Positions 28,738-36,680 of a stretch of DNA of 64,000 bases are shown here, piece by piece. Within the stretch, counting starts at the first letter, position 1. The number at the start of each line of letters is the position of its first letter. The DNA comes from Burkholderiaceae bacterium (GTDB lineage Bacteria > Pseudomonadota > Gammaproteobacteria > Burkholderiales > Burkholderiaceae_C), in NCBI GenBank assembly GCA_016790575.1, contig JAEUOU010000029.1, positions 1 to 64,000 on the forward strand, given 5' to 3'. The position numbers and the translations under genes are program-made. The notes under the pieces were generated by a model, which was not told where the DNA came from, did no database searches, and saw nothing but the letters and a program-made list of their open reading frames with translations.

Positions 28738-28872
28738 GTCGTCATTGGGGAGTAGCCTCCTTTCCGCCCTGGAGAGGGCGCGCGTCAACATACTTGTCCT
28801 GCTGCGGCGGGCATGGCGTGCGCGGTTTACCACTTGGCGAGACCTTTGATCACGCGTGCCTCCACGTCCCAA
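28738..28872 (+). ncRNA. yybP-ykoY (manganese) riboswitch
   Basis: The leader of the Gdt1-type gene contains the two hallmark segments of this class: ATTGGGGAGTAGCC at 28744-28757 and GGCGAGACCTTTGATC at 28837-28851, separated by a GC-rich variable arm and GCATGGC...GCGGTTTACC, close to the E. coli mntP/alx leaders. The class binds Mn2+ and up-regulates Mn exporters. Boundaries are approximate. A -10-like TAAAAT is at 28728-28733. Confidence 0.88.
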
Positions 28873-28879
28873 AGCGGGT

Positions 28880-28920
28880 CAGGCCGGAGATGCCGTGTGG
28901 TCACTGGTTGATCCGGCCTG
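28880..28920 (+). promoter_or_regulatory. Putative expression-platform hairpin of the Mn riboswitch
   Basis: CAGGCCGGA (28880-28888) can pair with TCCGGCCTG (28912-28920), 9 bp, ending 11 bases before the ATG. No usual Shine-Dalgarno is seen outside it, so the hairpin may control ribosome access. Confidence 0.5.
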
Positions 28921-28931
28921 CCCCCCGCATC

Positions 28932-29498
28932 ATGGAAGCCTTCCTCGTCTCTACCGGCATCGTCGCACTCGCTGAAATGGGCGACAAAACACAGCTGCTG
29001 TCGCTCGTATTGGCCGCGCGATTTCGCAAACCCTGGCCCATCGTGCTGGGCATTCTGGTTGCCACCGTTGCCAACCATGCCATGGCGGGCGCGCTGGGTG
29101 CGTGGGTCACCACCACCGTGGGGCCTGATACGCTACGCTGGGTCTTGGGCGTTTCGTTCATAGCCATGGCTGTCTGGATGCTGATCCCTGATCAGCTGGA
29201 TGGCGTGGGGGAAACCGAAAGGCTGTCCCGGCTGGGAGTGTTCGGCACCACCGCGGTCGTTTTCTTCCTGGCCGAAATGGGCGACAAGACCCAGATAGCT
29301 ACCGTGGTGTTGGCTGCACGCTACAGTGATTGGGCTTGGGTGGTCATCGGCACGACCTTGGGCATGTTGCTGGCGAACGCGCCGGTCGTCTGGCTGGGCG
29401 AGCACCTGGTCAAGAAAATCCCCCTCAAAACGGTGCACCGGGTGTCGGCTGGCGTGTTCGCCCTTCTGGGTCTGGCTGCGCTGCTGGGTCGGGGCTGA
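28932..29498 (+). CDS. Gdt1/TMEM165 (UPF0016)-family manganese exporter
   Basis: A 188-aa membrane protein with six predicted TM helices in two homologous halves, each carrying the signature EMGDKTQ (15-21 and 115-121). The family transports Ca2+/Mn2+ in exchange for H+, and bacterial members (such as MneA of Vibrio) export Mn2+. The yybP-ykoY riboswitch just upstream strongly supports manganese efflux. ATG 28932 starts at the family N-terminus; longer ORFs run through the riboswitch and are rejected. Confidence 0.93.
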   Translation: MEAFLVSTGIVALAEMGDKTQLLSLVLAARFRKPWPIVLGILVATVANHAMAGALGAWVTTTVGPDTLRWVLGVSFIAMAVWMLIPDQLDGVGETERLSRLGVFGTTAVVFFLAEMGDKTQIATVVLAARYSDWAWVVIGTTLGMLLANAPVVWLGEHLVKKIPLKTVHRVSAGVFALLGLAALLGRG

Positions 29499-29508
29499 GG
29501 CGGTTGCC

Positions 29509-30324
29509 TCAGGGCTGAGGCTGGCCACGACGGTAGATGACGTAATAGGTCAGCCCGACCAATACGCTGCCTCCGAGCAAATTGCCGGCGATCACCGGTA
29601 CCAGATTTGTGGCCATGCCGACCCAGGTGACGGTGCTTTCGGCACCGGAACCCGCTTGGACCAACATGGCCAGCGGGAAAAAGTACATGTTGGCGATGCT
29701 GTGCTCGAAGCCTGCGGCGACAAAAGCGCTGATCGGAAACACGATGGCAACCGCCTTGTCCACCACACTGCGGCCAGCCAGCACCATCCAGACCGCCATG
29801 CAGACCAGGACATTGCACAGCACGCCCCGGAAGAATGCCTCCGCCACAGGCAGATCCTGCTTGGCCTGGGCGATCCGGACCACGGTGCGGCCGATGGCGC
29901 CACCGTTCATGCCGGTGTGTCCGCTGGCGTAGACCAGCAAGGCCATGCCCATCGCACCGACCAGATTGGCCAGACACACCAGCACCCAGTTGCGCAGGAC
30001 CTCGGCGCTGCTGATCTTGCCGTCAGCCCAGGCCATGGCCAGCAGGTTGTTGCCGGTAAAGAGCTCCGCACCCGCCACTACCACCAGCAGCAGGCCCAGC
30101 GAAAAGGCAACACCCCCCGCCAGCTGCCCAGCCGCGTATCCCAATGTCGGGTCGGATCGGACAATCACAAAGAACAGCGCCCCCAGACTGATGAACGCAC
30201 CGGCCAGCAGTCCGAGCATCAACAAGGGCAAGGTCGCCATGCGCGCCTTGGTGACCCCGACCGCTTCGACCCGGGCGGCGATTTCCCGTGGCGCGTAGGC
30301 GTCGGATCCGTACAGTTCTGACAT
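29509..30324 (-). CDS. Formate/nitrite transporter (FNT) family channel
   Basis: A 271-aa inner-membrane protein of the FocA/NirC family with six TM helices. Family motifs visible: AGAFISLGALFF (TM1), AGAELFTGNNLL with the conserved N, ASGHTGMNGGA and AAGFEHSIANMYFFP. It would pass small monovalent anions (formate, nitrite or lactate). The ATG at 30324 has GGGAG upstream; a very long upstream in-frame extension is antisense to metX and rejected. It is convergent with the Gdt1-type gene, with 10 bases between the stops. Confidence 0.92.
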   Translation of the reverse strand: MSELYGSDAYAPREIAARVEAVGVTKARMATLPLLMLGLLAGAFISLGALFFVIVRSDPTLGYAAGQLAGGVAFSLGLLLVVVAGAELFTGNNLLAMAWADGKISSAEVLRNWVLVCLANLVGAMGMALLVYASGHTGMNGGAIGRTVVRIAQAKQDLPVAEAFFRGVLCNVLVCMAVWMVLAGRSVVDKAVAIVFPISAFVAAGFEHSIANMYFFPLAMLVQAGSGAESTVTWVGMATNLVPVIAGNLLGGSVLVGLTYYVIYRRGQPQP

Positions 30325-30343
30325 GGCTTTCTCCCTGCGGGGG

Positions 30344-30370
30344 TTGCGAACAGCGTGCAAACCGTATACT
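30344..30370 (+). promoter_or_regulatory. Probable promoter of metX
   Basis: TTGCGA (30344-30349) and TATACT (30365-30370) with a 15-16 base spacer. Initiation would fall at about 30376, right where the SAM-II aptamer begins, which supports the assignment. Confidence 0.5.
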
Positions 30371-30375
30371 AGCCC

Positions 30376-30443
30376 CAGCGCCGATTTGCTCCGGATTGCG
30401 GGCGCCGGAACCGTCAGGGTTCCGAAAACAGCTAAAGAGGGAC
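30376..30443 (+). ncRNA. SAM-II riboswitch
   Basis: The leader of metX matches the SAM-II consensus: P1 GCGCC/GGCGC around a loop with GATTTG and ATTGC (30378-30405), then AAAACAGCTAAAGAGGG (30425-30441). A small extra hairpin GGAACC...GGTTCC lies in the linker. SAM-II folds a pseudoknot on S-adenosylmethionine and represses Met synthesis genes; it is best known from alphaproteobacterial metX/metA leaders. Compared from memory, not by a covariance search. Confidence 0.85.
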
Positions 30444-30447
30444 TCCG

Positions 30448-30486
30448 AAACCCGGTCTCGCTTCTTTGGCGCCGCCGGGTTTTTTT
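30448..30486 (+). terminator. Terminator hairpin between SAM-II aptamer and metX
   Basis: AAACCCGG (30448-30455) pairs with CCGGGTTT (30475-30482), followed by TTTT, six bases before the metX start. This looks like a transcriptional expression platform. The usual SAM-II platform is translational, so the terminator is notable. Confidence 0.75.
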
Positions 30487-30492
30487 GTTGCC

Positions 30493-31638
30493 ATGACGCT
30501 GATTGCCACTGCCCAATCCATGACGTTCGACGCGCCGCTGGCGCTGCAAAGCGGTGCGTCGGTGCGCGGCTACTCGCTGGCCTACGAGACCTACGGCACG
30601 CTGAACGCCGATCGCTCCAATGCCGTGCTGATCTGCCACGCGCTCAACGCATCGCACCATGTTGCCGGTGTCTACGAAGGCCAGCCCCGGTCCGAGGGCT
30701 GGTGGGACAACATGATCGGACCCGGCAAGCCGGTGGACACCAACCGGTTTTTTGTCATCGGTGTCAACAACCTCGGCTCGTGTTTTGGTTCGACCGGTCC
30801 GATGCACGTCAGCCCGGACACCGGCCGGGTGTACGGCGCCGACTTTCCGGTGGTGACGGTCGAAGACTGGGTCAACGCGCAGGCGCGGCTGCTGGACGCG
30901 CTGGGCGTCGCGCAATTGGCGGCCGTGATGGGCGGCAGCCTGGGCGGCATGCAGGCGCTGTCCTGGACACTGCAGCACCCCGAGCGCGTGCGCCACGCGG
31001 TGGTGGTGGCCAGCGCGCCCAACCTGACGGCGGAAAACATTGCCTTCAATGAGGTGGCGCGCCGCGCCATCGTCACCGACCCGGACTTCCACGGCGGCCA
31101 TTTCTACGCCCACGGCGTGGTGCCCAAGCGGGGCCTGCGCATCGCGCGCATGATCGGCCACATCACCTACCTGAGCGACGACGTGATGAACGAGAAGTTC
31201 GGGCGGCAGCTGCGGGAAGCGGTGCTGGACAGCGCCAGCGGCTACCGGTACTCGACCCAGGAGGTCGAATTCCAGATCGAGAGCTACCTGCGCTACCAGG
31301 GCGACAAGTTCGCCGAGTATTTCGACGCCAACACCTACCTGCTGATCACCCGCGCGCTGGATTACTTCGACCCGGCGCGCGCACATGGGGGCGATCTCAC
31401 GGCTGCGCTGGCGCGGGCCGCGTGCAAGTTCCTGCTGGTCAGCTTCACCACCGACTGGCGGTTTTCGCCGGCGCGCAGCCGCGAAATCGTCAAGGCCCTG
31501 GTGGCCAACCGGCGTGAGGTCAGCTACGCCGAAATCGACGCGCCGCACGGGCACGACGCCTTCCTGCTGGACGACCCGCGCTACCTGGAAGCGGTGCGCG
31601 CGTATTTCGCCAACATTCCGACCGGAGCGACGGCATGA
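30493..31638 (+). CDS. metX: Homoserine O-acyltransferase MetX
   Basis: Activates homoserine with acetyl- or succinyl-CoA at the start of methionine synthesis. 381 aa, alpha/beta hydrolase fold; oxyanion and nucleophile GGSLGGM (S149), catalytic D321 (FTTDWRFSP) and H354 (APHGHDAF). Betaproteobacterial MetX enzymes are often succinyl-CoA dependent, which cannot be decided here. ATG 30493 was chosen because it follows the terminator hairpin and begins at the conserved N-terminus. It overlaps metW by four bases. Confidence 0.96.
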   Translation: MTLIATAQSMTFDAPLALQSGASVRGYSLAYETYGTLNADRSNAVLICHALNASHHVAGVYEGQPRSEGWWDNMIGPGKPVDTNRFFVIGVNNLGSCFGSTGPMHVSPDTGRVYGADFPVVTVEDWVNAQARLLDALGVAQLAAVMGGSLGGMQALSWTLQHPERVRHAVVVASAPNLTAENIAFNEVARRAIVTDPDFHGGHFYAHGVVPKRGLRIARMIGHITYLSDDVMNEKFGRQLREAVLDSASGYRYSTQEVEFQIESYLRYQGDKFAEYFDANTYLLITRALDYFDPARAHGGDLTAALARAACKFLLVSFTTDWRFSPARSREIVKALVANRREVSYAEIDAPHGHDAFLLDDPRYLEAVRAYFANIPTGATA

Positions 31639-32222
31639 GTGATGTGCAGATCATGCAGTCGGTGGCCCGCCTGGTGCCCGAGGGCGCGCGGGTGCTGGAC
31701 CTGGGCTGCGGCGACGGCGAACTGCTGGCCCTGCTCCAGCGTGAACGCGGCTGCAGCGGCTATGGCATCGAAATCGACGACGCCAACGTGGCCGCCTGTG
31801 TGCGCCGGGGGGTGAACGTGATCCAGCTGAACCTGGACGAAGGGCTGTCGATGTTCGGCGACCAGAGCTTCGACGTGGTGCTGCAGATCGACACGCTGCA
31901 GCACCTGCGCAACGCCGAGACCATGCTGCGGGAAACCGCGCGGGTGGGACGCATCGGCATCGTGGCGTTCCCCAACTTCGCGCACTGGCCCAACCGGCTG
32001 AGCATCCTGCGCGGGCGCATGCCGGTGACGCGCCGCCTGCCCTACGAGTGGTACGACACGCCGAACATCCGCGTCGGCACCTTCGCCGACTTTGCCGTGC
32101 TGGCCCGCAAGACCGGGCTGCGGGTGCTGGACGCCTATGGCCTGCAGGACGGGGCCGAGGTGCGCTGGCGGCCCAATGCGCGCGCCGGCACCGCCGTGTT
32201 CAAGATGCAGCGCGCCGGTTGA
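31635..32222 (+). CDS. metW: Methionine biosynthesis protein MetW
   Basis: A 195-aa class I methyltransferase-fold protein ([18 protein letters not shown]-binding motif [16 protein letters not shown], typical of MetW). It is almost always encoded directly after metX and is needed for full homoserine acylation activity. The ATG overlaps the metX stop (ATGA). Repeat copy C follows 20 bases after its stop. Confidence 0.95.
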   Translation: MSDVQIMQSVARLVPEGARVLDLGCGDGELLALLQRERGCSGYGIEIDDANVAACVRRGVNVIQLNLDEGLSMFGDQSFDVVLQIDTLQHLRNAETMLRETARVGRIGIVAFPNFAHWPNRLSILRGRMPVTRRLPYEWYDTPNIRVGTFADFAVLARKTGLRVLDAYGLQDGAEVRWRPNARAGTAVFKMQRAG

Positions 32223-32242
32223 CCGGGTTTTGAGTCGGCGGC

Positions 32243-32318
32243 CGAATGCTATTGAATAAATAGCTAACAATGACCATTTGACGCTGGGTAACAGGCTTTT
32301 TTGACCAAAAACGCCGCT
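32243..32318 (-). repeat. Dispersed box-plus-hairpin repeat, copy C (metW/VOC)
   Basis: Read on the minus strand: TTACCCAGCGT, GGTCATTGTTA, then the hairpin GCTATT/AATAGC (32264-32248). It lies between the convergent metW and VOC genes. The box and following GGTCATTGTTAGCTATT are identical to copy E over 17 bases. Confidence 0.85.
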
Positions 32319-32336
32319 GTCGCGGCGCCGGGGGCC

Positions 32337-32888
32337 TTACTCACCCGCCGTGTTGGGCGCAAATTCCTTTTCGTGCATCCAGGCGGCGTGTTTCGGGGCG
32401 CGCTTGGTCTGGCTCCACTCTTCCAGCATGTCCCACTTGACCTCATCGAGCTGGCGGTACATCTCAGCGGTGCCGACGTCGGCGGCCAGCTCCAGGCGGT
32501 GGCCGTTGGGGTCGAAGAAGTAGATGCTCTTGAAGATGGCATGGTCGGTCACGCCCACCACCGGAATGCCGGCGGCTTCCAGCCGCGCCTTGGTGGCTTC
32601 CAGCGTGGCGACGCTGTCCACCTTGAAGGCAATGTGCTGCACCCAGTCGGGGGTGTTGGTGTCGCGGCCCATGGCGGGGGAGTTGGGCAGCTCGAAGAAC
32701 GCCAGCACGTTGCCCTGGCCGGCGTCCAGGAACAGGTGCATGTAGGGGTCGGGCGCGTGGGTGGACGGCACCTGGTCTTCGGCAATGGCGAGCACGAAGT
32801 CCATGTTCAGGTGCTTGACGTACCACTCCACGGTTTCCTTGGCGTCTTTGCAGCGGTAGGCGACGTGGTGAATGCGGTCGATTTTCAT
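32337..32888 (-). CDS. VOC-superfamily protein (glyoxalase/dioxygenase fold)
   Basis: A 183-aa protein with the vicinal-oxygen-chelate fold. Metal-binding residues are likely H7/H8 (DRIHHVAY), E66 region (FFELP), H85 (VQHIAFKV) and E133 (HRLELA). It resembles extradiol dioxygenase or lactoylglutathione-type enzymes. It is last in the set FAD hydroxylase-DUF2783-VOC, so a role in ring cleavage or in handling a ring-cleavage product is likely. Confidence 0.85.
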   Translation of the reverse strand: MKIDRIHHVAYRCKDAKETVEWYVKHLNMDFVLAIAEDQVPSTHAPDPYMHLFLDAGQGNVLAFFELPNSPAMGRDTNTPDWVQHIAFKVDSVATLEATKARLEAAGIPVVGVTDHAIFKSIYFFDPNGHRLELAADVGTAEMYRQLDEVKWDMLEEWSQTKRAPKHAAWMHEKEFAPNTAGE

Positions 32889-32917
32889 GGGGGTCTCCTG
32901 GGGAACGGGGTGGGGGC

Positions 32918-33175
32918 TCAGCGGGCGTCGCGCGCCAGGCGCATCGCCTCGCGCAGCACGGTGATGTCGCCGATGTGGTTGGCCAGCAGCAGGATCAGGC
33001 GGGCGTTGACCCGCTCGCTCTGCTCGTCGCTGAGGTCGCGGTGCATGTCGATCAGCGCCTCGTAGAAGTCGTCACCGGGCGAGAAATCGCGGAAGTAGCG
33101 TTTGCCGGGTTCGCGGAAATTGGGCGTCAGGATCAGCGTTCCGGCGCCGGCCGGGATGGTCTGGGAGGTGGTCAT
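32918..33175 (-). CDS. DUF2783-family small protein
   Basis: An 85-aa protein (LILTPNFREPGKRYFRDFSPGDDFYEALIDMH, shown here as consecutive segments NFREPGKRYFRDF and DDFYEALIDMH) resembling DUF2783, a family commonly encoded beside FAD-dependent aromatic hydroxylases. It lies 20 bases after the hydroxylase gene. Role unknown; perhaps an accessory or stabilising subunit. Confidence 0.75.
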   Translation of the reverse strand: MTTSQTIPAGAGTLILTPNFREPGKRYFRDFSPGDDFYEALIDMHRDLSDEQSERVNARLILLLANHIGDITVLREAMRLARDAR

Positions 33176-33195
33176 GGACAGGTCTCCTGGGGGGT

Positions 33196-34857
33196 TCAGG
33201 CGTTGCAGGTGGCGAGGGCCACGGCGGCGCGCACAGCGGCGGCATCGAACGCGCGCCAGCGGGCGGCGACATGCTGGTCCGGGCGCACCAGGTAGGTGGT
33301 GCCGGGGCGCGCGTCGTAGCGGCGCGCCACCAGGCCCTGGGTGTCGACCAGCACCGGCAGGTCACGGCCTGCCACCGCCGCGGGGCTGACAAGCAGCGCC
33401 TGAACCGGAATCGGGCCGGTCGCGAGGGCCGCCAGCGCGGCCCGCTGGGTGTCGCTGACGCCCGTGGCCGCGTCGACGAACAGCAGGCACTGGAAGCGGT
33501 TGCCCAGCTGGTCCAGCAGCCAGCTGTCCCGGCCGTCCACCTGCACCGGGGCGTCGTCCATGGGCGCGCCGGGCACCATGTCGCCGGCCAAGAAGTCGGT
33601 GTCCGGTGTGTTCAGCGCGGAGTGGGTCAGGAACGACGGCACCGACAGCCGGCCGGAATTGACCAGCTTGCGCGCAAACGGGTGGTGCCGGGCCAGATCA
33701 AGCACCGCGTTGCGGAAGGTGCGGCTGGTGCGGCTCTTGGGGGTGATGAAGTCCGTCGAGCGGGTGGAGTTCATCAGGTTTTCGTCGGCGGCGTAGGTGC
33801 GGTCGGCGCTGTAGGTGTCCAGCAGCCGCTCGGGCGCCTGGCCCTTCATCACCAGCGCCAGCTTCCACAGCAGGTCGTCGGTGTCCTGAAAGCCCGAGTT
33901 GGCGCCGCGCGCGCCAAAGGGCGAGACCTGGTGCGCCGCGTCGCCGACAAACAGGATGCGGCCATGGCGGAAATCCTTCATGCGGCGGCACTGGAAGGTG
34001 TAGATGCTGGCCCATTCCAGCTCGAACTCGCGCTCGTCGCCCAGCATGGCCTTGACGCGCGGGATGATCTTTTCCGGCTTCTTCTCCTCTTCCGGGTCGG
34101 CATCCCAGCCGAGCTGGAAATCGATGCGCCAGACGTTGTCGCTCTGTTTGTGCAGCAGCACGCTCTGGCCCGGGTGGAACGGCGGGTCAAACCAGAACCA
34201 GCGCTCGGCCGGGTAATCGGCTTTCATGATCACGTCGGCGATCAGGAAGCGGTCCATGAAGATGCGGCCTTCGATGTCCAGCCCGAGCTGGCGGCGGATG
34301 GGGCTGCGGGCACCATCGGCCACGATCAGCCAGTCGGCTTCGATGTCGAAGCTGCCGTCGGGTGTCTCCACCGTCAGCCGGGTGAAGCCGTCCTGCGGCT
34401 GCACCGAGATCACCTTGTGCTGCCAGCGCACATCGGCGCCGAGCGCCAGCGCGCGGGCGATCATCATCTCTTCCAGGTAGTACTGCTGCAGGTTGATCAT
34501 GCCGGGGCGCTTGTGGCCAGCCTCCGGCACCAGGTTGAACTGGTAGACCTCGTCTTCTTCGACAAAGGTGCGGCCCACGTTCCAGCTCACCCCCTTGGCG
34601 CAGGGCGCTTCGCCCACGCCCAGCCGGTCCAGCACCTCCAGGGCGCGTTTGGCATAGCAGACGGCGCGGGAGCCGACGGAGACGGTCTTGTCGTCGTCGA
34701 ACAGCAGCACGTCCAGGCCCTGTTGCCGGGCGTCGATGGCGGCCGCCAGGCCCACGGGGCCGGCACCCACCACGATCAGCGCACGGCGCTGCGGCGGGCT
34801 GGAACGAAGATCGTCGGGCGATCGGTAGGGATAGGTCGGGCTGACGTAGGCACCCAT
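33196..34857 (-). CDS. FAD-dependent aromatic hydroxylase (MhpA/PheA-like)
   Basis: Class A flavoprotein monooxygenase, 553 aa. Rossmann motif VVGAGPVGLAAA (30-40), the DG motif (IVADGARSPIRRQLG) and the GD motif (FVGDAAHQVSPFGARG near 308-323). A C-terminal thioredoxin-like domain typical of phenol-hydroxylase relatives follows. It would hydroxylate a phenolic acid with NAD(P)H and O2. The first gene of the hydroxylase-DUF2783-VOC operon; a palindrome shared with the IclR locus lies 61 bases upstream of the start. Confidence 0.9.
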   Translation of the reverse strand: MGAYVSPTYPYRSPDDLRSSPPQRRALIVVGAGPVGLAAAIDARQQGLDVLLFDDDKTVSVGSRAVCYAKRALEVLDRLGVGEAPCAKGVSWNVGRTFVEEDEVYQFNLVPEAGHKRPGMINLQQYYLEEMMIARALALGADVRWQHKVISVQPQDGFTRLTVETPDGSFDIEADWLIVADGARSPIRRQLGLDIEGRIFMDRFLIADVIMKADYPAERWFWFDPPFHPGQSVLLHKQSDNVWRIDFQLGWDADPEEEKKPEKIIPRVKAMLGDEREFELEWASIYTFQCRRMKDFRHGRILFVGDAAHQVSPFGARGANSGFQDTDDLLWKLALVMKGQAPERLLDTYSADRTYAADENLMNSTRSTDFITPKSRTSRTFRNAVLDLARHHPFARKLVNSGRLSVPSFLTHSALNTPDTDFLAGDMVPGAPMDDAPVQVDGRDSWLLDQLGNRFQCLLFVDAATGVSDTQRAALAALATGPIPVQALLVSPAAVAGRDLPVLVDTQGLVARRYDARPGTTYLVRPDQHVAARWRAFDAAAVRAAVALATCNA

Positions 34858-34917
34858 GGCAGGTCTCCGGAAACAGGTGACGGCGCAGGCTGCGCCAACG
34901 GAGCCTGAAATTTACTA

Positions 34918-34937
34918 TAGGTAAACGAATTCACCTA
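34918..34937. promoter_or_regulatory. Palindromic operator upstream of the FAD hydroxylase operon
   Basis: TAGGTAAACGAATTCACCTA is an inverted repeat (TAGGTnnnn / nnnnACCTA). It matches 16 of 20 bases with the palindrome at 41946-41965 in the FAA hydrolase/IclR intergenic region. The IclR regulator encoded there is the likely binder. Confidence 0.7.
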
Positions 34938-34970
34938 ATCGTAATTAACAAAAACCACAAAATACCGGGT

Positions 34971-35002
34971 AAACCCTGATCTTCAGGGCCCGTCGATCGG
35001 GC
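34971..35002 (-). terminator. Terminator of the transglutaminase gene
   Basis: On the minus strand two consecutive small hairpins (GCCCG/CGGGC and CCCTGA/TCAGGG) are followed by TTTA. They overlap the end of the transglutaminase-like gene. Confidence 0.6.
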
Positions 35003-35683
35003 TCAAACCCCGGTTTCGCGCTGCACGTCGGCCAGGAAATCGCTGCGGGCCAGCGGGTCGGTGCCGCTGGCGGCGCTCATCCAGGGATACAGCTCGCGAA
35101 AGGTTTCCAGGATCGACGCCAGTGGCAGGTCGTCGAAGGCGCCGCGCTGGCGCACATATTCCATGTGGCGGTTGCCGGCGCGGTCGAAGGGGTGGTAGAT
35201 CGAATCGTCCACACCGTCGAAGTCCAGCGGCAGCAGGCCGAATTTCTCGCACAGCGACAGGTTGAAGGCCGGCGTGGCCTTGCGCCAGGCGCCGTCGATC
35301 CAGAGGTCGGTGTAGCCATGCCAGGCAAACAGGTCGGTCTTCATGGCCTCGCGCATGCGCTCGGTCGAGAGGTGGTTGCGAACGTCGGCATAGCCCAGCC
35401 GCGCGGGAATGCCGGCCGCCCGGCAGACCGCCGCCAGCAGCGTGGCCTTGGGCACACACCAGCCGTAGCCCTGGGCGAGCACCGTGCTGGCGCGCAGGCC
35501 GTCGAGCGTGAGCTCGATCCGGTAAGGGTCATATCGAAAGCCGTCGCGCACCGCGAGGTAGAGCGCCACCGCCCGCTCGCGGTCGTTCGCCCCGGTGGCA
35601 TGGGCTCGGGCAAACGCGACCACCTCCGGATGGTCGGCATCGATGAACGGCGTGGGGGCCAGGCAGGCGGCGGTGGGGTTCAT
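35003..35683 (-). CDS. Transglutaminase-like cysteine protease-fold protein
   Basis: A 226-aa protein with the bacterial transglutaminase core: C76 in GYGWCVPKATLLAAVCRAAGIPARLGYADV and H122 in WHGYTDLWIDGAWRKATPAF. The usual third catalytic Asp (in a DPT-like motif) is replaced by TPAFN, although D130 is nearby. No signal peptide, so it is cytoplasmic. Function unknown; relatives cleave or form amide bonds. Confidence 0.82.
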   Translation of the reverse strand: MNPTAACLAPTPFIDADHPEVVAFARAHATGANDRERAVALYLAVRDGFRYDPYRIELTLDGLRASTVLAQGYGWCVPKATLLAAVCRAAGIPARLGYADVRNHLSTERMREAMKTDLFAWHGYTDLWIDGAWRKATPAFNLSLCEKFGLLPLDFDGVDDSIYHPFDRAGNRHMEYVRQRGAFDDLPLASILETFRELYPWMSAASGTDPLARSDFLADVQRETGV

Positions 35684-35745
35684 GGCTCAACGGTAGCACG
35701 GGGCCACTGCGCGTGATGTCGCCTCTGCAGCGCCGCGGTCGGCAA

Positions 35746-36660
35746 TCAGCCCCGGCCGCGGGCCTGCTCGTACAACGGCAACACACGAGGCACGTTGTCC
35801 TGGAGTTTGCGGATGCGGTCGGGCCCGGACGGGTGGGTAGAAAGGAAGGACGGCCCGCCCTCGCCGCCACTGGCGGCAGCCATTTTTTGCCACAGGCTCA
35901 CACTGGCTTGCGGTGCGTAGGCGCCCCGGGCCGCCATTTCTAGCCCGACCAGGTCCGCCTCGGTCTCGTCCTCCCGGCTGAATTTGAGGGTGAGCAACTG
36001 CGTTCCGACATCGGCGGCCACACCGCCCAGGTCCCCCAGACCCAGCAGCTGCGCGCCCAGCCGCAAGCCGATGCCGGTGGCCTGGCTCTTGGCCAGACGT
36101 TCGCGGGCATGTTCTCGCAGCGCATGGGCCATTTCGTGCCCCATGATCATCGCGGCTTCATCGTCGGTGAGTTTGAGCTGATCGAGGATGCCGGTGTAGA
36201 AGGCAATCTTGCCCCCGGGCATGCACCAGGCATTGATTTTTTTGCTGCCAATCAGGTTCACTTCCCACTGCCACTGGCGGGCCCTGTCGTTCCAGGGCAA
36301 GGCAAACGGAATCAGGCGGCGCGCCATGGCCCGCAGCCGCTGCAGTTGGGGATGGTGGTCTGGCGCCAGCGCCCCTTGGGCCCGGGCCTGGGCAATCACC
36401 TGGGCATATTGCTGACGTGCCGAGCCTTCGAGCATTTCCGCGGGAACCAGCTTGCGCAAGCCCGAGGCCTCACCCACACTGACCTGGGCCTGGGCGGCTT
36501 GGGGCACCAGCACCGCACCCGCCGCCGCGGCGCCGGCAAGCTGGAGGAACGCACGCCGGGGCGCCCAGGGCGAATGCGCGGAAACCGACGGGCTTTGAAT
36601 CCCGGCGTCAGGGCCTGAAGCCGCAGCCGCAGCGTTCTTGACATCGCAAAGCCAGCACAT
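35746..36660 (-). CDS. M48-family metallopeptidase, exported
   Basis: A 304-aa zinc protease. An N-terminal CxxC (MCWLC) precedes a twin-arginine-like leader (PRRAFLQLAGAAAAGAVL...AQA, about 34-58). The zinc motif is HEMAH (H175, E176, H179), with the third ligand in EDETEADLVG. Related to LoiP/BepA-type periplasmic quality-control proteases. Its ATG is only 20 bases from the start of the divergent ampG-like gene, so the promoters must overlap the opposite coding starts. Confidence 0.9.
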   Translation of the reverse strand: MCWLCDVKNAAAAASGPDAGIQSPSVSAHSPWAPRRAFLQLAGAAAAGAVLVPQAAQAQVSVGEASGLRKLVPAEMLEGSARQQYAQVIAQARAQGALAPDHHPQLQRLRAMARRLIPFALPWNDRARQWQWEVNLIGSKKINAWCMPGGKIAFYTGILDQLKLTDDEAAMIMGHEMAHALREHARERLAKSQATGIGLRLGAQLLGLGDLGGVAADVGTQLLTLKFSREDETEADLVGLEMAARGAYAPQASVSLWQKMAAASGGEGGPSFLSTHPSGPDRIRKLQDNVPRVLPLYEQARGRG

Positions 36661-36680
36661 GATGGGTCAATAATAGCCCG

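Noticed and set aside
29130-29160. TACGCTGGGTC resembling the repeat box in reverse
   Set aside because: Only a short match in the Gdt1-type coding sequence, with no hairpin.
33271-34908. Long plus-strand ORF opposite the FAD hydroxylase
   Set aside because: The minus strand has clear flavoprotein motifs; the opposite frame is a composition artefact.
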